7,603 bases of DNA. Source: an uncultured Cellvibrionales bacterium (lineage in GTDB: Bacteria > Pseudomonadota > Gammaproteobacteria > Pseudomonadales > UBA7434). Both the position numbers and the translations under genes were made by a program. Position 1 is the stretch's first letter; every line of letters starts with the position of its first letter. Below the pieces are notes generated by a model that saw only the letters and a program-made list of their open reading frames with translations, was not told the origin of the DNA and searched no databases. This document shows, piece by piece, positions 1-7,460 of this stretch. The stretch is taken from contig CALCNB010000025.1 in the NCBI GenBank assembly GCA_937897785.1, positions 1-7,603 on the forward strand, written 5' to 3'.

Positions 1-1086
1 TTCCTGTCACCATGTCTCCGTTGCTCCCTACGCTTGGAGATATTGTTACTGTTGATGTGTTTGGCCGCTTTTGGGTTGTTTATCCTGTATAGCGCCAGTG
101 GTAAAGATATCGACAGGGTGACTCGTCAATTAATTTTTCTTGCGATTGCTTTTTTTGGTCTGGTCGTGGTTGCTCAGTTCAAAGTCGAAATCTTAAAAGT
201 ACTAGCGCCTATTGGTTATATTGGTGGTATTGTTTTGCTGTTACTTGTCGCTTGGTTCGGCGATGACTCAAAAGGTGCGCAACGTTGGCTTGATGTATTT
301 GGCATTATCCGTTTTCAACCGTCCGAATTAATGAAGATTGTCGTTCCCTTGACGGTTGCATGGTACCTCAGTGAACAGTTATTACCGCCAAGCATGAAAA
401 CATTGGTGATTAGCTTTTTTATAGCGATTTTCCCGTCAATCTTAATTGTATTACAGCCTGATTTGGGGACCGCCATCTTAATTGCTGCATCAGGTTTATT
501 TGTGTTGTGGCTGGCGGGTTTAGGGTGGGGGTATATATTGGCTGCCGTGCTTGCGCTGTTAGGTGCAGCGTGGCCCATTTGGCATTTTCTACTGCATGGT
601 TATCAGCGACAGCGGATAATGACATTATTCAATCCTGAAAGCGATCGATTGGGGGCGGGATGGAATATTATTCAATCAAAAACGGCGATTGGTTCGGGCG
701 GCTGGGATGGCAAAGGCTGGCTTAATGGAACACAATCGCAGCTCGATTTTTTACCTGAAAGTCATACTGATTTTATTATTGCGGTTTTGGCCGAAGAGTT
801 GGGTTTTGTTGGTGTCTTCCTATTACTGCTGCTGTATCTGTTGATTATTATTCGCGGCGCGCAAATAAGCTTGGCGGCTAAAACCACATTTGCCAGTCTA
901 GTTGCAGGCAGTATTACCCTAACTTTTTTTGTTTATATTGTCGTGAATATGGGCATGGTCTCTGGCGTACTGCCGGTGGTGGGTGTGCCGTTGCCATTAG
1001 TGAGTTACGGTGGAACATCATTGGTGACTATGCTGGCCAGTTTTGGTATTTTGATGGCGATTAGTGCTGAAAGTTATCGCCGTTAA
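1..1086 (+). CDS. rodA: RodA, SEDS peptidoglycan glycosyltransferase (5' partial at window edge)
   Basis: RodA is the multi-pass inner-membrane SEDS glycosyltransferase that polymerises lipid II into glycan during cell elongation, working with PBP2 (mrdA, expected just upstream). The frame is open from base 1, giving 361 visible residues; family members are about 370-380, so only a short N-terminal tail seems missing. A TTG at 34 could act as a start, but the open frame before it and the lack of a Shine-Dalgarno favour a start left of the window. Visible hallmarks, numbered from the TTG at 34, are YSASG near 19-23, KGAQRWL 80-86, FQPSE 94-98, QPDLGTA 141-147, YQRQR 190-194, PESD 201-204, the GSGG loop 220-223, and ESHTDF 242-247, whose Asp (codon 769-771) matches the catalytic Asp of the family. 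PLVSYGGTS is near the C-terminus. Many hydrophobic segments fit about ten membrane helices. The gene ends complete at TAA. Confidence 0.95.
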   Translation, partial: FLSPCLRCSLRLEILLLLMCLAAFGLFILYSASGKDIDRVTRQLIFLAIAFFGLVVVAQFKVEILKVLAPIGYIGGIVLLLLVAWFGDDSKGAQRWLDVFGIIRFQPSELMKIVVPLTVAWYLSEQLLPPSMKTLVISFFIAIFPSILIVLQPDLGTAILIAASGLFVLWLAGLGWGYILAAVLALLGAAWPIWHFLLHGYQRQRIMTLFNPESDRLGAGWNIIQSKTAIGSGGWDGKGWLNGTQSQLDFLPESHTDFIIAVLAEELGFVGVFLLLLLYLLIIIRGAQISLAAKTTFASLVAGSITLTFFVYIVVNMGMVSGVLPVVGVPLPLVSYGGTSLVTMLASFGILMAISAESYRR

Positions 1087-1204
1087 TTCGGTGTAAAAAC
1101 TGATTGAATGCTGGCGCAATAGTGATAGGCTAGTCTCTGAGTTTTAGCCTGGGTGCAGAGGGCTCAGTTGCGGTTAACGGCATCATTCTAAATAAGGATA
1201 GGGT

Positions 1205-2233
1205 ATGAAATATCGATTACAGTCAATGTTATCAGCTTTAGCGCCAACTTTATCACTTATGGTAATTGCGCTAATCATTATTGTGAGCCCCGTTAAAGCA
1301 GATTATCGACAGCATCCGAGTGCAGTAGCCGTTATCAACACTTTAGTTGATAAGCATGGTTTTAGCGTTGCTCAGGTAAATGCGGTTCTCAAGCAGGCAG
1401 AAACTGAGCAGCGGATACTCGATAGTATGACCAATGCGGCAGAGAAAACGAAAACTTGGACTGCGTATCGAAGCAGTTTTTTGAGCCCCTTTAGGATCAC
1501 TAAAGGGGCTGAATTTTTAGTGGCGCATAAGAGCACATTTGATCAGGTTGAACAGGAATACGGTGTGCCCCGCGAGATCATCACCGCGATATTAGGAGTA
1601 GAAACTAATTACGGTGGTTATACCGGTAAAACGCGGGTGTTGAATGCCTTATCAACCTTAGCATTTGAACACCCTAGAAGAAGCCGTTTTTTCACCTCAG
1701 AGTTGATTGAATACATTGTTTTATGTCGCGAGCAGCAGTGGGATGCAAGTGAGCAATTGGGTTCTTATGCGGGAGCTATGGGCATGAGTCAGTTTATGCC
1801 TAGTAATTATCGTCGTTTGGCCGTTGATGGTGACGGTGATGGCGACATCGATTTATTTGAGCCTGTCGATGCGATACATAGCATCGCTAATTACTTTATT
1901 CATCACGGTTGGCAAAATGCTCAGCCTGTTACCAGCCGTGTCGCCGTGAGGCAAGATTTTGATGTTGCGCTGATAGGTCGTGGCTTAAAACCGAATCACA
2001 GCGTTGCGCGCTTAGCTGAAGGGGGGTTTTACCCACAAGATAAGATGTCGCCTTCGGTTAAGGCGCGGGTGATTCGCTTTCACGACGCCGATGGTGATGA
2101 ATTTTGGTTTGGCTATCAAAACTTTTATGCGATAAGTAGGTATAATCCACGTTCAAAATATGCCATGGCTGTTTATCAGTTGAGTTTAGCGATTGAAAAA
2201 CAAGCTAAGGATAACCCTCAGGTATCTTCTTAA
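1205..2233 (+). CDS. mltB: MltB-type lytic murein transglycosylase
   Basis: This 342-residue protein is a family GH103 lytic transglycosylase, which cleaves the MurNAc-GlcNAc bond of peptidoglycan in the periplasm and forms 1,6-anhydro-MurNAc ends. The ATG has an AAGGA at 1194-1198, six bases upstream. Residues 1-32 form a long hydrophobic signal peptide ending in VKA, a likely signal peptidase I site. No lipobox Cys is seen, unlike membrane-bound E. coli MltB. The catalytic Glu lies in ILGVETNYGGY (E133), followed by RVLNALSTLAFEHPRR (144-159) and the GAMGMSQFMPSNYR segment (190-203). DGDGDGDIDLF (208-218) corresponds to the EF-hand-like calcium loop of Slt35. The C-terminal part has the family's FWFGYQNFYAISRYN (300-314). 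It lies 118 bases after rodA and before rlpA, a second glycan-cutting enzyme, which suits a wall-remodelling cluster. Confidence 0.94.
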   Translation: MKYRLQSMLSALAPTLSLMVIALIIIVSPVKADYRQHPSAVAVINTLVDKHGFSVAQVNAVLKQAETEQRILDSMTNAAEKTKTWTAYRSSFLSPFRITKGAEFLVAHKSTFDQVEQEYGVPREIITAILGVETNYGGYTGKTRVLNALSTLAFEHPRRSRFFTSELIEYIVLCREQQWDASEQLGSYAGAMGMSQFMPSNYRRLAVDGDGDGDIDLFEPVDAIHSIANYFIHHGWQNAQPVTSRVAVRQDFDVALIGRGLKPNHSVARLAEGGFYPQDKMSPSVKARVIRFHDADGDEFWFGYQNFYAISRYNPRSKYAMAVYQLSLAIEKQAKDNPQVSS

Positions 2234-2364
2234 GTTTAGGTGAAGCGACTTATAACTTCATTGTGGCGCGTCTTTTTGCCCCGGTGTTTGAGATGAGTAA
2301 TTTATGGTTAAAATTGATGATTAGTCGCTATTTTGCTTGTTATGTTGGTCGTTATCGGCGAGCA

Positions 2365-3288
2365 ATGAGATATACACTTTTATCGGTCGGGATTATTGGG
2401 GTGTCCAGCTGCGGTTTTTTTGATGATTTAAGCCAAACCCCTAGTGGCGTCGCAAGAGGCAGTGACAGTGCGCCAAAAACTAAGTTAGATGTGAAGCGTA
2501 TAAAGGATGCCGTGCCGCGGGTTGAACCTAAAAGTCGTGGTGGTAATTTCAGCCCTTACACCGTTTTAGGTAAAACCTATACAGTGCTTGACTCATCAAA
2601 GGGATACAAAGCGCGCGGTGACGCGTCGTGGTATGGGACAAAATTTCATGGTCGTCTTACCTCTAATGGTGAGCGTTATAATATGTATGCTATGAGCGCA
2701 GCCCATAAATCGCTACCTATTCCTACTTACGTTAAAGTTACTAATTTAGAAAATCGCCGTCAAATTATCGTTCGTGTTAATGACCGTGGCCCGTTTCATC
2801 CCGGCCGCATTATAGATCTTTCCTATGCTGGCGCGTCAAAGCTTGACATGCTTAAAAAAGGCACAGCAAGGGTGGAGGTTGAAGCCATTGATCCTCGTCA
2901 GTGGAAAAAAAATCAAAAAAAACAGGTTCAGTTCACCCGTGATGATTCGGCGGAGTTACCCGCTATAAAGCCAACTGTCGACGATCAGCTACAATCGAGC
3001 AATGACCTCCAGACGGATGGAGAACCGTCCTCAGCTTCACCTGAATTCAGCCGTTATTATCTTCAAGTGGCGGCATTCTCGAGCTTAGAAGCGGCTCAGA
3101 GCTTGCAGAACCGCTTACTTGATCACCTGAATAGATTGTCTCAACCCGTCAACGTGGTCATTCGACCTTCCGAGCGAGGGGTTTATCGAGTAAGAATAGG
3201 TCCCTTCAGCTCAGAACAAGAAAGTCTGACATTTAAAAAAATATCTGAGTTACAATTCCTTGGTAATATGTATCTGATTTCAGAATAG
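2365..3288 (+). CDS. rlpA: RlpA septal-ring lytic transglycosylase lipoprotein with SPOR domain
   Basis: RlpA is an outer-membrane lipoprotein; in Pseudomonas it cleaves glycan strands lacking peptide stems, and its SPOR domain targets such glycan at the septum. From the ATG at 2365 it is 307 residues, with a short signal peptide and a plausible lipobox VSSC (Cys16). The double-psi beta-barrel spans about 84-175 and begins GDASWYGTKFHGRLTSNGE. Residues matching those implicated in Pseudomonas RlpA catalysis are present: E103, H114 and D140 (in VNDRGPFHPG). A Lys/Gln-rich linker follows, and the SPOR domain occupies about 229-307 (RYYLQVAAFSS to the C-terminus). The start is uncertain: the frame is open back to a GTG at 2263, with ATGs at 2293 and 2317, and none has a strong Shine-Dalgarno. 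I prefer 2365 because it gives a compact lipoprotein signal, but 2317 would give a more basic n-region (RYRRAMR). The next gene, dacA, is ten bases downstream. Confidence 0.92.
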   Translation: MRYTLLSVGIIGVSSCGFFDDLSQTPSGVARGSDSAPKTKLDVKRIKDAVPRVEPKSRGGNFSPYTVLGKTYTVLDSSKGYKARGDASWYGTKFHGRLTSNGERYNMYAMSAAHKSLPIPTYVKVTNLENRRQIIVRVNDRGPFHPGRIIDLSYAGASKLDMLKKGTARVEVEAIDPRQWKKNQKKQVQFTRDDSAELPAIKPTVDDQLQSSNDLQTDGEPSSASPEFSRYYLQVAAFSSLEAAQSLQNRLLDHLNRLSQPVNVVIRPSERGVYRVRIGPFSSEQESLTFKKISELQFLGNMYLISE

Positions 3289-3298
3289 AGGTTTATCC

Positions 3299-4456
3299 GT
3301 GGTTAAATTTTACGTTGCTTTATTATTATCTTTTTTAGTGAGTTCTTCACTCGCGAAGGGTTTGCCTGCATTAATTCCGTCGCCACCGCAGCTGGCAGCG
3401 AGCAGTTATTTATTGGTTGATGCTAATAGTGGCAAGGTCATTGTCGAGTCTAATGCAGATCAGCGGTTGCCCCCCGCCAGTTTAACGAAAATGATGACCG
3501 GTTATATTGCCTCTGCCGAAATCACAAAACAGACGATTAGTGCTGAAGATATGGTGCCGATTAGTGTTAAGGCATGGCGAATGAAAGGTTCAAAAATGTT
3601 TATTCGCGAGGGTACGAGTGTTCCGGTTAGAGAATTGTTGAAAGGCGTTATTATTCAATCAGGTAATGATGCCAGTGTTGCCTTGGCTGAATTTATAGCC
3701 GGTGATGAGATGGCTTTTTCTGAGATAATGAATCAACAGGCTCAACTGCTAGGAATGACACAGACTGAGTTCAAAAATTCAACTGGCTGGCCAGCAGAAG
3801 GGCACTTAACGACTGCGAGAGATTTGACTATCTTAGCGGCACGCTTAATCAAAGACTTTCCTGATCACTACGCGCTGTATTCGCAAAAAGAATTTACTTA
3901 TAACGATATTACCCAGCTTAATAGGAATGGCTTGCTGTGGCGAGATGCTAGTGTTGATGGCTTGAAAACTGGCTGGACCGAGGAGGCTGGTTACTGCTTA
4001 GTTGCTTCTGCACAAAAAAATGGTATGCGGCTTGTGTCTGTTGTTATGGGCGCTAAAAGTGAAAGGGCGCGTGAGCAAGAAACACAAAAATTACTGTCTT
4101 ATGGTTTTAGATATTATGAAACGCATACTTTATATGAAATGGGTCAGGTAGTTAACTCGAGTCAATTATGGGCTGGGCTTGAGAAGTATTTCGATCTCGT
4201 TGTAGAAGACGATATTATTTTAACAGTTCCGCGTGGTGAAAGAGATTTGCTTGAAGTCAGCATTGAGGTCGACAAAAATATAGTAGCTCCTGTTATTGCA
4301 GGACAAAGCTATGGCGTTTTGAATATTAAAAAAGGCGATGAATTGTTGATCCAGCGTAATATAGTTGCGGCTAAGGATGTTGATTCAGCCGGTTTTCTAT
4401 TGCGGTTATGGGATCTCATTATATTGTTTTTTCGAGGTTTGTTAGGGTTTAGCTAG
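3299..4456 (+). CDS. dacA: D-alanyl-D-alanine carboxypeptidase (PBP5/6 family)
   Basis: DacA removes the terminal D-Ala from peptidoglycan pentapeptides, limiting cross-linking; it acts in the periplasm, held at the inner membrane by a C-terminal amphipathic helix. It is 385 residues, normal for the family. The start is a GTG with AGAGG at 3287-3291, seven bases upstream and overlapping the end of rlpA. Residues 1-19 are a signal peptide ending SLA. All three penicillin-binding motifs are intact: SLTK (S61, K64), SGN (121-123) and KTG (223-225, in DGLKTGWTEEAGYCL). The PBP5 C-terminal beta-domain follows to about residue 360, and the tail LLRLWDLIILFFRGLLGFS fits the amphipathic anchor. It lies ten bases after rlpA and eight before ybeD, so these are probably co-transcribed. 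Confidence 0.96.
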   Translation: MVKFYVALLLSFLVSSSLAKGLPALIPSPPQLAASSYLLVDANSGKVIVESNADQRLPPASLTKMMTGYIASAEITKQTISAEDMVPISVKAWRMKGSKMFIREGTSVPVRELLKGVIIQSGNDASVALAEFIAGDEMAFSEIMNQQAQLLGMTQTEFKNSTGWPAEGHLTTARDLTILAARLIKDFPDHYALYSQKEFTYNDITQLNRNGLLWRDASVDGLKTGWTEEAGYCLVASAQKNGMRLVSVVMGAKSERAREQETQKLLSYGFRYYETHTLYEMGQVVNSSQLWAGLEKYFDLVVEDDIILTVPRGERDLLEVSIEVDKNIVAPVIAGQSYGVLNIKKGDELLIQRNIVAAKDVDSAGFLLRLWDLIILFFRGLLGFS

Positions 4457-4464
4457 GAAAATTT

Positions 4465-4764
4465 ATGAGTGAAATCATTAGTAATAAAAGCCTACCTGAG
4501 GGCGAAGAGCCGCCTAAGATTGAATTTCCCTGTGATTATCCGATTAAGATTATTGGCGATGCCGATCCCGATTTCGTCGAACTGGTAGTTGGCATTGTTT
4601 GTCGGCATGCCGATGACTTCGATCCAGCAACCGCTAATAGCCGTGACAGTAGTAAGGGTAAATTTCGCTCTGTGGCCGTTAATATTATTGCCACAGGCGA
4701 GTCTCAATTGGAAAAATTATACGCCGATCTAAAAGCCACTGGCCGCGTCAAAATGGTCATTTAA
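4465..4764 (+). CDS. ybeD: YbeD/DUF493 family small protein
   Basis: A 99-residue protein of the DUF493 (YbeD) family, a small ACT-like ferredoxin-type fold of unclear function, conserved between dacA and lipB in many gammaproteobacteria. It is recognised from KIEFPCDYPIKIIG (18-31), the FRSVAVNIIATGESQL stretch (67-82) followed by LYADLKATGRVKMVI at the C-terminus, and its position. The ATG has AGGA at 4455-4458, six bases upstream, and starts eight bases after the dacA stop. The stop TAA overlaps the lipB ATG by one base (TAATG), so translation of the two is probably coupled. A regulatory link to lipoate metabolism has been suggested by this neighbourhood, but nothing in the sequence proves it. 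Confidence 0.93.
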   Translation: MSEIISNKSLPEGEEPPKIEFPCDYPIKIIGDADPDFVELVVGIVCRHADDFDPATANSRDSSKGKFRSVAVNIIATGESQLEKLYADLKATGRVKMVI

Positions 4765-5444
4765 TGTTGATCAATCAGCAATTACGTGTTCGCCAATTAT
4801 TAACTGCTGATAAAAGTCAGGCTTTACTCGATTATGAGTCAGTTTGGCAGGGGATGAAAATATTTACTCAGACAAGAGATGAAGCCACGGTTGATCAGTG
4901 CTGGCTATTAGAGCATCCCGAAATTTTCACCTTAGGCAGAGCTGCTTCAGAGGAGCACTTATTAGATACGGGGTCTATTCCCGTACTTAGAATTGATCGA
5001 GGCGGGCAGGTGACTTTTCATGGCCCCGGTCAAATCATGATGTACACATTGATTGATTTAAAGCGAAGAAAGCTAACTGTAAGAGGCATGGTCGATGCAC
5101 TTGAGGCATCGGTGATTCAGTTGTTGTCTCACTATGATTTGCCTGCTTACAGCGATAAAAGAGCGCCAGGTGTTTATATTGATGGTTGTAAAATTGCCGC
5201 TTTGGGCTTGCGTATCAGTCGAGGTCGTTCCTATCATGGCTTATGCTTTAATTACGATTTCGATTCGACGCCGTTTGAACGCATTAACCCCTGTGGTTTC
5301 GCTCAATTACAAGTGACGCAATTAAGCGAGCAGTTGCGCCATTTGCCTGACAAAAAAACGCTTGCCGATCAACTCGTGGCATGTTTTTCAGAGCAGTTAG
5401 CTTATAGCGAGATTACAAATGATTATAGCTTATGGTCAGGCTAA
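4764..5444 (+). CDS. lipB: Octanoyl-[acyl-carrier-protein]-protein N-octanoyltransferase LipB
   Basis: LipB transfers the octanoyl chain from acyl carrier protein to a lysine of lipoyl domains (pyruvate and 2-oxoglutarate dehydrogenases, glycine cleavage H protein) in the cytoplasm; LipA then inserts sulfur. It is 226 residues, normal length. Signature elements are FTLGRAA (55-61), RIDRGGQVTFHGPGQIMMY (76-94, including H86), the substrate-pocket Lys in DGCKIAALGLRISRG (K143), YHGLCFNYDFD (157-167) and the catalytic Cys in RINPCGF (C177). The Cys/Lys pair that performs acyl transfer is therefore intact. The ATG overlaps the ybeD stop as TAATG. The usual partner lipA is not downstream; a small NTF2-like gene is found there instead. 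Confidence 0.96.
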   Translation: MLINQQLRVRQLLTADKSQALLDYESVWQGMKIFTQTRDEATVDQCWLLEHPEIFTLGRAASEEHLLDTGSIPVLRIDRGGQVTFHGPGQIMMYTLIDLKRRKLTVRGMVDALEASVIQLLSHYDLPAYSDKRAPGVYIDGCKIAALGLRISRGRSYHGLCFNYDFDSTPFERINPCGFAQLQVTQLSEQLRHLPDKKTLADQLVACFSEQLAYSEITNDYSLWSG

Positions 5445-5502
5445 CTTTCGCTCTGGAGTCCTGAGTAACCTCTGTAGTAAGATATTTCTTTAAGGTCAAT
5501 AT

Positions 5503-5508
5503 AAGGAG
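5503..5508 (+). promoter_or_regulatory. Strong Shine-Dalgarno of the NTF2-like gene, arguing for the second of two ATGs
   Basis: AAGGAG is a near-perfect anti-16S match. Two consecutive in-frame ATGs follow, at 5512 and 5515. The spacing to the first is only three bases, while the second is six bases away, inside the usual range. I therefore place the start at 5515. The difference is one Met. Confidence 0.65.
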
Positions 5509-5514
5509 CTTATG

Positions 5515-5943
5515 ATGAGTGAGCAACATCCGGCAAAACGTGTTTCTCTATTGTCTCGCGAATACGTCCATAGCCATAACAAGGCAGGTTGGTTAGGTTT
5601 ATTTTCTGAAGATGCGATCATTGAAGACCCGATTGGTGTTTCGCCAATCGATGAAGCTGGTAAAGGTCACCGAGGTGTAGCGGCGAGAGAGGCATTTTGG
5701 GAAAATAATATTGCCAACAGTGATATTAAAATTGTTATTCATCAGTCATACGCGGCTGGCCTTGAGTGCGCAAATATTGTTACGCTAAACACTATTTTAA
5801 CATTTGGCGGTAAAACCTATAGCCAAGAAGTCAATGGGATATTTACTTATCAAGTAAATGAAGCTGAACAGTTAGTAGCATTGCGCGGCTATTGGGAAGT
5901 TGATGAAATGATGAAAACAATAAAAGAAGTTGTGAATGCTTAA
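5515..5943 (+). CDS. SnoaL/NTF2-like protein, ketosteroid-isomerase type
   Basis: A 142-residue cytoplasmic protein with no signal peptide or membrane segment. The pattern REYVHSHNKAGWLGLFSEDA, then IIEDPIGVSP and a C-terminal RGYWEVDEM, is characteristic of the SnoaL-like/ketosteroid isomerase family in the NTF2 fold. Numbered from 5515, Y17 and D38 (in EDPIG) align with the catalytic Tyr and general-base Asp of bacterial ketosteroid isomerase, and W127 with the Trp in the AYW motif. The second acidic residue, Asp99/103 in known enzymes, appears to be N107 (in QEVNGIF). The pocket is therefore kept but the chemistry may differ. The substrate is unknown. It has its own Shine-Dalgarno and lies 70 bases after lipB on the same strand. 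A role in lipoate metabolism would be pure inference from position. Confidence 0.8.
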   Translation: MSEQHPAKRVSLLSREYVHSHNKAGWLGLFSEDAIIEDPIGVSPIDEAGKGHRGVAAREAFWENNIANSDIKIVIHQSYAAGLECANIVTLNTILTFGGKTYSQEVNGIFTYQVNEAEQLVALRGYWEVDEMMKTIKEVVNA

Positions 5944-6016
5944 GCTTCATATTAAATAATAGCGACAGCTCAAGTCATAGGTATAAATATAATTAAATCT
6001 CTGATTTTATGAGTCG
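5944..6016. other. Convergent intergenic gap, AT-rich, no clear terminator
   Basis: These 73 bases separate the 3' ends of the NTF2-like gene and holA, where a bidirectional terminator would be expected. I see AT-rich sequence (including a TATAAATATAATTAAAT stretch near 5982-5998) but no GC-rich stem followed by a T-run on either strand. Termination may be Rho-dependent, or the two transcripts may overlap. Confidence 0.45.
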
Positions 6017-7039
6017 TTAAATATGATAATGCTGGGTAGCCATTGGTTTACCCGCCAGTCCCAGCAAAACCATTTCAATCAGTAACCAAGCGTTTTCTTT
6101 GTCAATGCTTTTACTCATAAGATCTGCTTGAGAAGCTAGCTTTGTCCATTGTTCGAATTCAGCTTTTGACGTTGACTGAACCCGATGACTGACCGCTGAC
6201 TGTCGCTTGCGTTGCACGCGCAGTGCTCGCATACCGTCATCCATCTTACCTCGCTCGGAAAATTGCTTCAGTTGAGCGAGGGTTCGCAATTGATGAGCCA
6301 TGGCAGCAACTAAGGCGGCAGGTTCAGTGCCTTCTTCTTGCAAATGCCTCAGTGCGCGACAGGCACTCAGCGCATCGCCATCAATAGCATGATCAAAACA
6401 GTTAAATGCTGAAAATCGTGCGCTGTCTGCGACGGCTTTGCCAATTATGTTTCGCGTTAAAGTGGTTTTTTTGTCAACCAATAATGCTAATTTTTCTAAC
6501 TCTTGATTGGCCGCCATTAGGTTACCTTCAACTCTCTCGGCCAATAGCTGTGCGGCATCATGCGCTAGGGTTAATTGCTGCTGTTTAGCCCGTCGTTTTA
6601 ACCAGTTAGGTAATTGCTCGTGGTCGAGAGGGTAGATAGGAATATAGACGCCGTCTTTGCTGACAGCTTTTACCCATTTGGGACTGCCTTCTATTCGTGC
6701 GGCAATAATTAATAACACCGTATCCTGAGGTGGATTATTGCAAAAACGTGTAATGGCTTCACTGCCCACTGTGCCAATTTTACTGCTGGGCAAGCGTAAT
6801 TCTATTAATCGCTGACTGGCAAATAATGACATGGCATTGCAGCTATCTTGCCAGCCATGCCAGTCAAAGCCAGTTTCAAAATTATACCGCTCGCGATCAA
6901 CGAATCCACTTTTGGCGCAGGCTTGGCGTATTTCATCACAGGCTTCGTTTTGCAGTAATATTTCGTCGCCTGCCACTAAATAGACTTTAGCAAGTGTTTG
7001 CTTAAGATGCTGGCTGAGCTTGTTAGCGTAGATCTGCAT
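6017..7039 (-). CDS. holA: DNA polymerase III delta subunit
   Basis: HolA (delta) is the clamp-loader subunit that opens the beta sliding clamp so it can be loaded on primed DNA. The 340-residue product is close to E. coli HolA (343). Recognisable segments are VYLVAGDEILLQNEACDEIR (19-38, the P-loop-like region without a working Walker A), SLFASQRLIELRLP (71-84), SPKWVKAV (119-126), LAERVEGNLMAANQELEKLA (166-185) and the C-terminal collar region with WLLIEMVLLGLAGKPM (318-333). An open frame extends 18 codons further upstream, but the ATG at 7039 starts MQIYANKLSQHL, as in the family, and lies one base after the lptE stop, so translational coupling decides the start. It is convergent with the lipB-side genes, as in Pseudomonas-like chromosomes. 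Confidence 0.94.
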   Translation of the reverse strand: MQIYANKLSQHLKQTLAKVYLVAGDEILLQNEACDEIRQACAKSGFVDRERYNFETGFDWHGWQDSCNAMSLFASQRLIELRLPSSKIGTVGSEAITRFCNNPPQDTVLLIIAARIEGSPKWVKAVSKDGVYIPIYPLDHEQLPNWLKRRAKQQQLTLAHDAAQLLAERVEGNLMAANQELEKLALLVDKKTTLTRNIIGKAVADSARFSAFNCFDHAIDGDALSACRALRHLQEEGTEPAALVAAMAHQLRTLAQLKQFSERGKMDDGMRALRVQRKRQSAVSHRVQSTSKAEFEQWTKLASQADLMSKSIDKENAWLLIEMVLLGLAGKPMATQHYHI

Positions 7040-7040
7040 A

Positions 7041-7442
7041 TCAGCGGCTATTGAGTCGAATAATATGCAATATTTTAGCAATAATGCGATCACCTAACTG
7101 CTGCTGAAGACGCTCTTTGGTGCTTTGCTGTGCAGCCACATTGTCTGGATTTTGCAACTGAACGAGTTCGGCATGAACGCTAGTGGGTGGTAGGATGACC
7201 GATGTCGTTATGGGTTGCGATGAGGTATCGCTTTTTTGCAGCGATAGCCATTCGATTGTAACGCTTAAACGATGAGCTGTTTGTCCATCACGGCTATCAG
7301 CACTTAAGGTAAGATTTCGGCTATCACGCTCAATAACAGCTAATGTAATACGGCTGTTGGCATTGCTAAGAGTATCACTAACGATAATGCCTTGGCTGCG
7401 AAGTTGTTTTTTTAGCTTTAGTTCATTCAATATTAATCTCAA
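7041..7442 (-). CDS. lptE: LptE, LPS-assembly lipoprotein (5' end lost at a junction)
   Basis: LptE plugs the LptD barrel in the outer membrane and helps deliver lipopolysaccharide to the cell surface. About 130 residues are visible; they match the family's central and C-terminal part: LKKQLRSQGIIVSD aligns with VRNQLRLNGVELLD of E. coli LptE, followed by the alternating beta-strand region SRITLAVIERDSRNLTLSA and the final helix STKERLQQQLGDRIIAKILH. Its place directly before holA supports the call. The signal peptide, lipobox and first mature strand are missing: upstream of about 7440 the frame meets a stop (TAA at 7475-7473) and no alternative frame restores them. The TTG at 7442 is only the edge of the open frame and is not a credible start. 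The gene is broken here by the join to foreign-looking DNA. Confidence 0.82.
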   Translation of the reverse strand: MRLILNELKLKKQLRSQGIIVSDTLSNANSRITLAVIERDSRNLTLSADSRDGQTAHRLSVTIEWLSLQKSDTSSQPITTSVILPPTSVHAELVQLQNPDNVAAQQSTKERLQQQLGDRIIAKILHIIRLNSR

Positions 7443-7460
7443 AAGGAGAGAGAGTTTTAA
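7400..7460. other. Junction between gammaproteobacterial lptE and AT-rich ccmF DNA
   Basis: Recognisable lptE similarity on the - strand fades after the segment encoding LKKQLRSQG (around 7400), and recognisable CcmF similarity on the + strand starts near 7461. Composition changes across this interval from the low-to-mid 40s to about 27% GC (38 G+C in 143 bases from 7461, counted by hand). I see no inverted repeats, target duplication or transposase that would mark an insertion element. The exact breakpoint cannot be placed by eye. Confidence 0.65.

Noticed and set aside
12..60. ATG at 12 considered as the rodA start.
   Set aside because: It is in a different frame from RodA and soon leaves any RodA similarity.
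1104..1132. TTGAAT followed 16 bases later by TAGGCT, considered as a sigma70 promoter for mltB.
   Set aside because: The -10 element matches the consensus at only three of six positions; not enough to claim a promoter.
1127..1150. Inverted repeat AGGCTA/TAGCCT with a 12-base loop after rodA, considered as a terminator.
   Set aside because: The stem is only six pairs, the loop is long and no T-run follows. An overlapping CTCTG/CAGAG pairing (1135-1139 and 1156-1160) is equally weak, so chance is a sufficient explanation.
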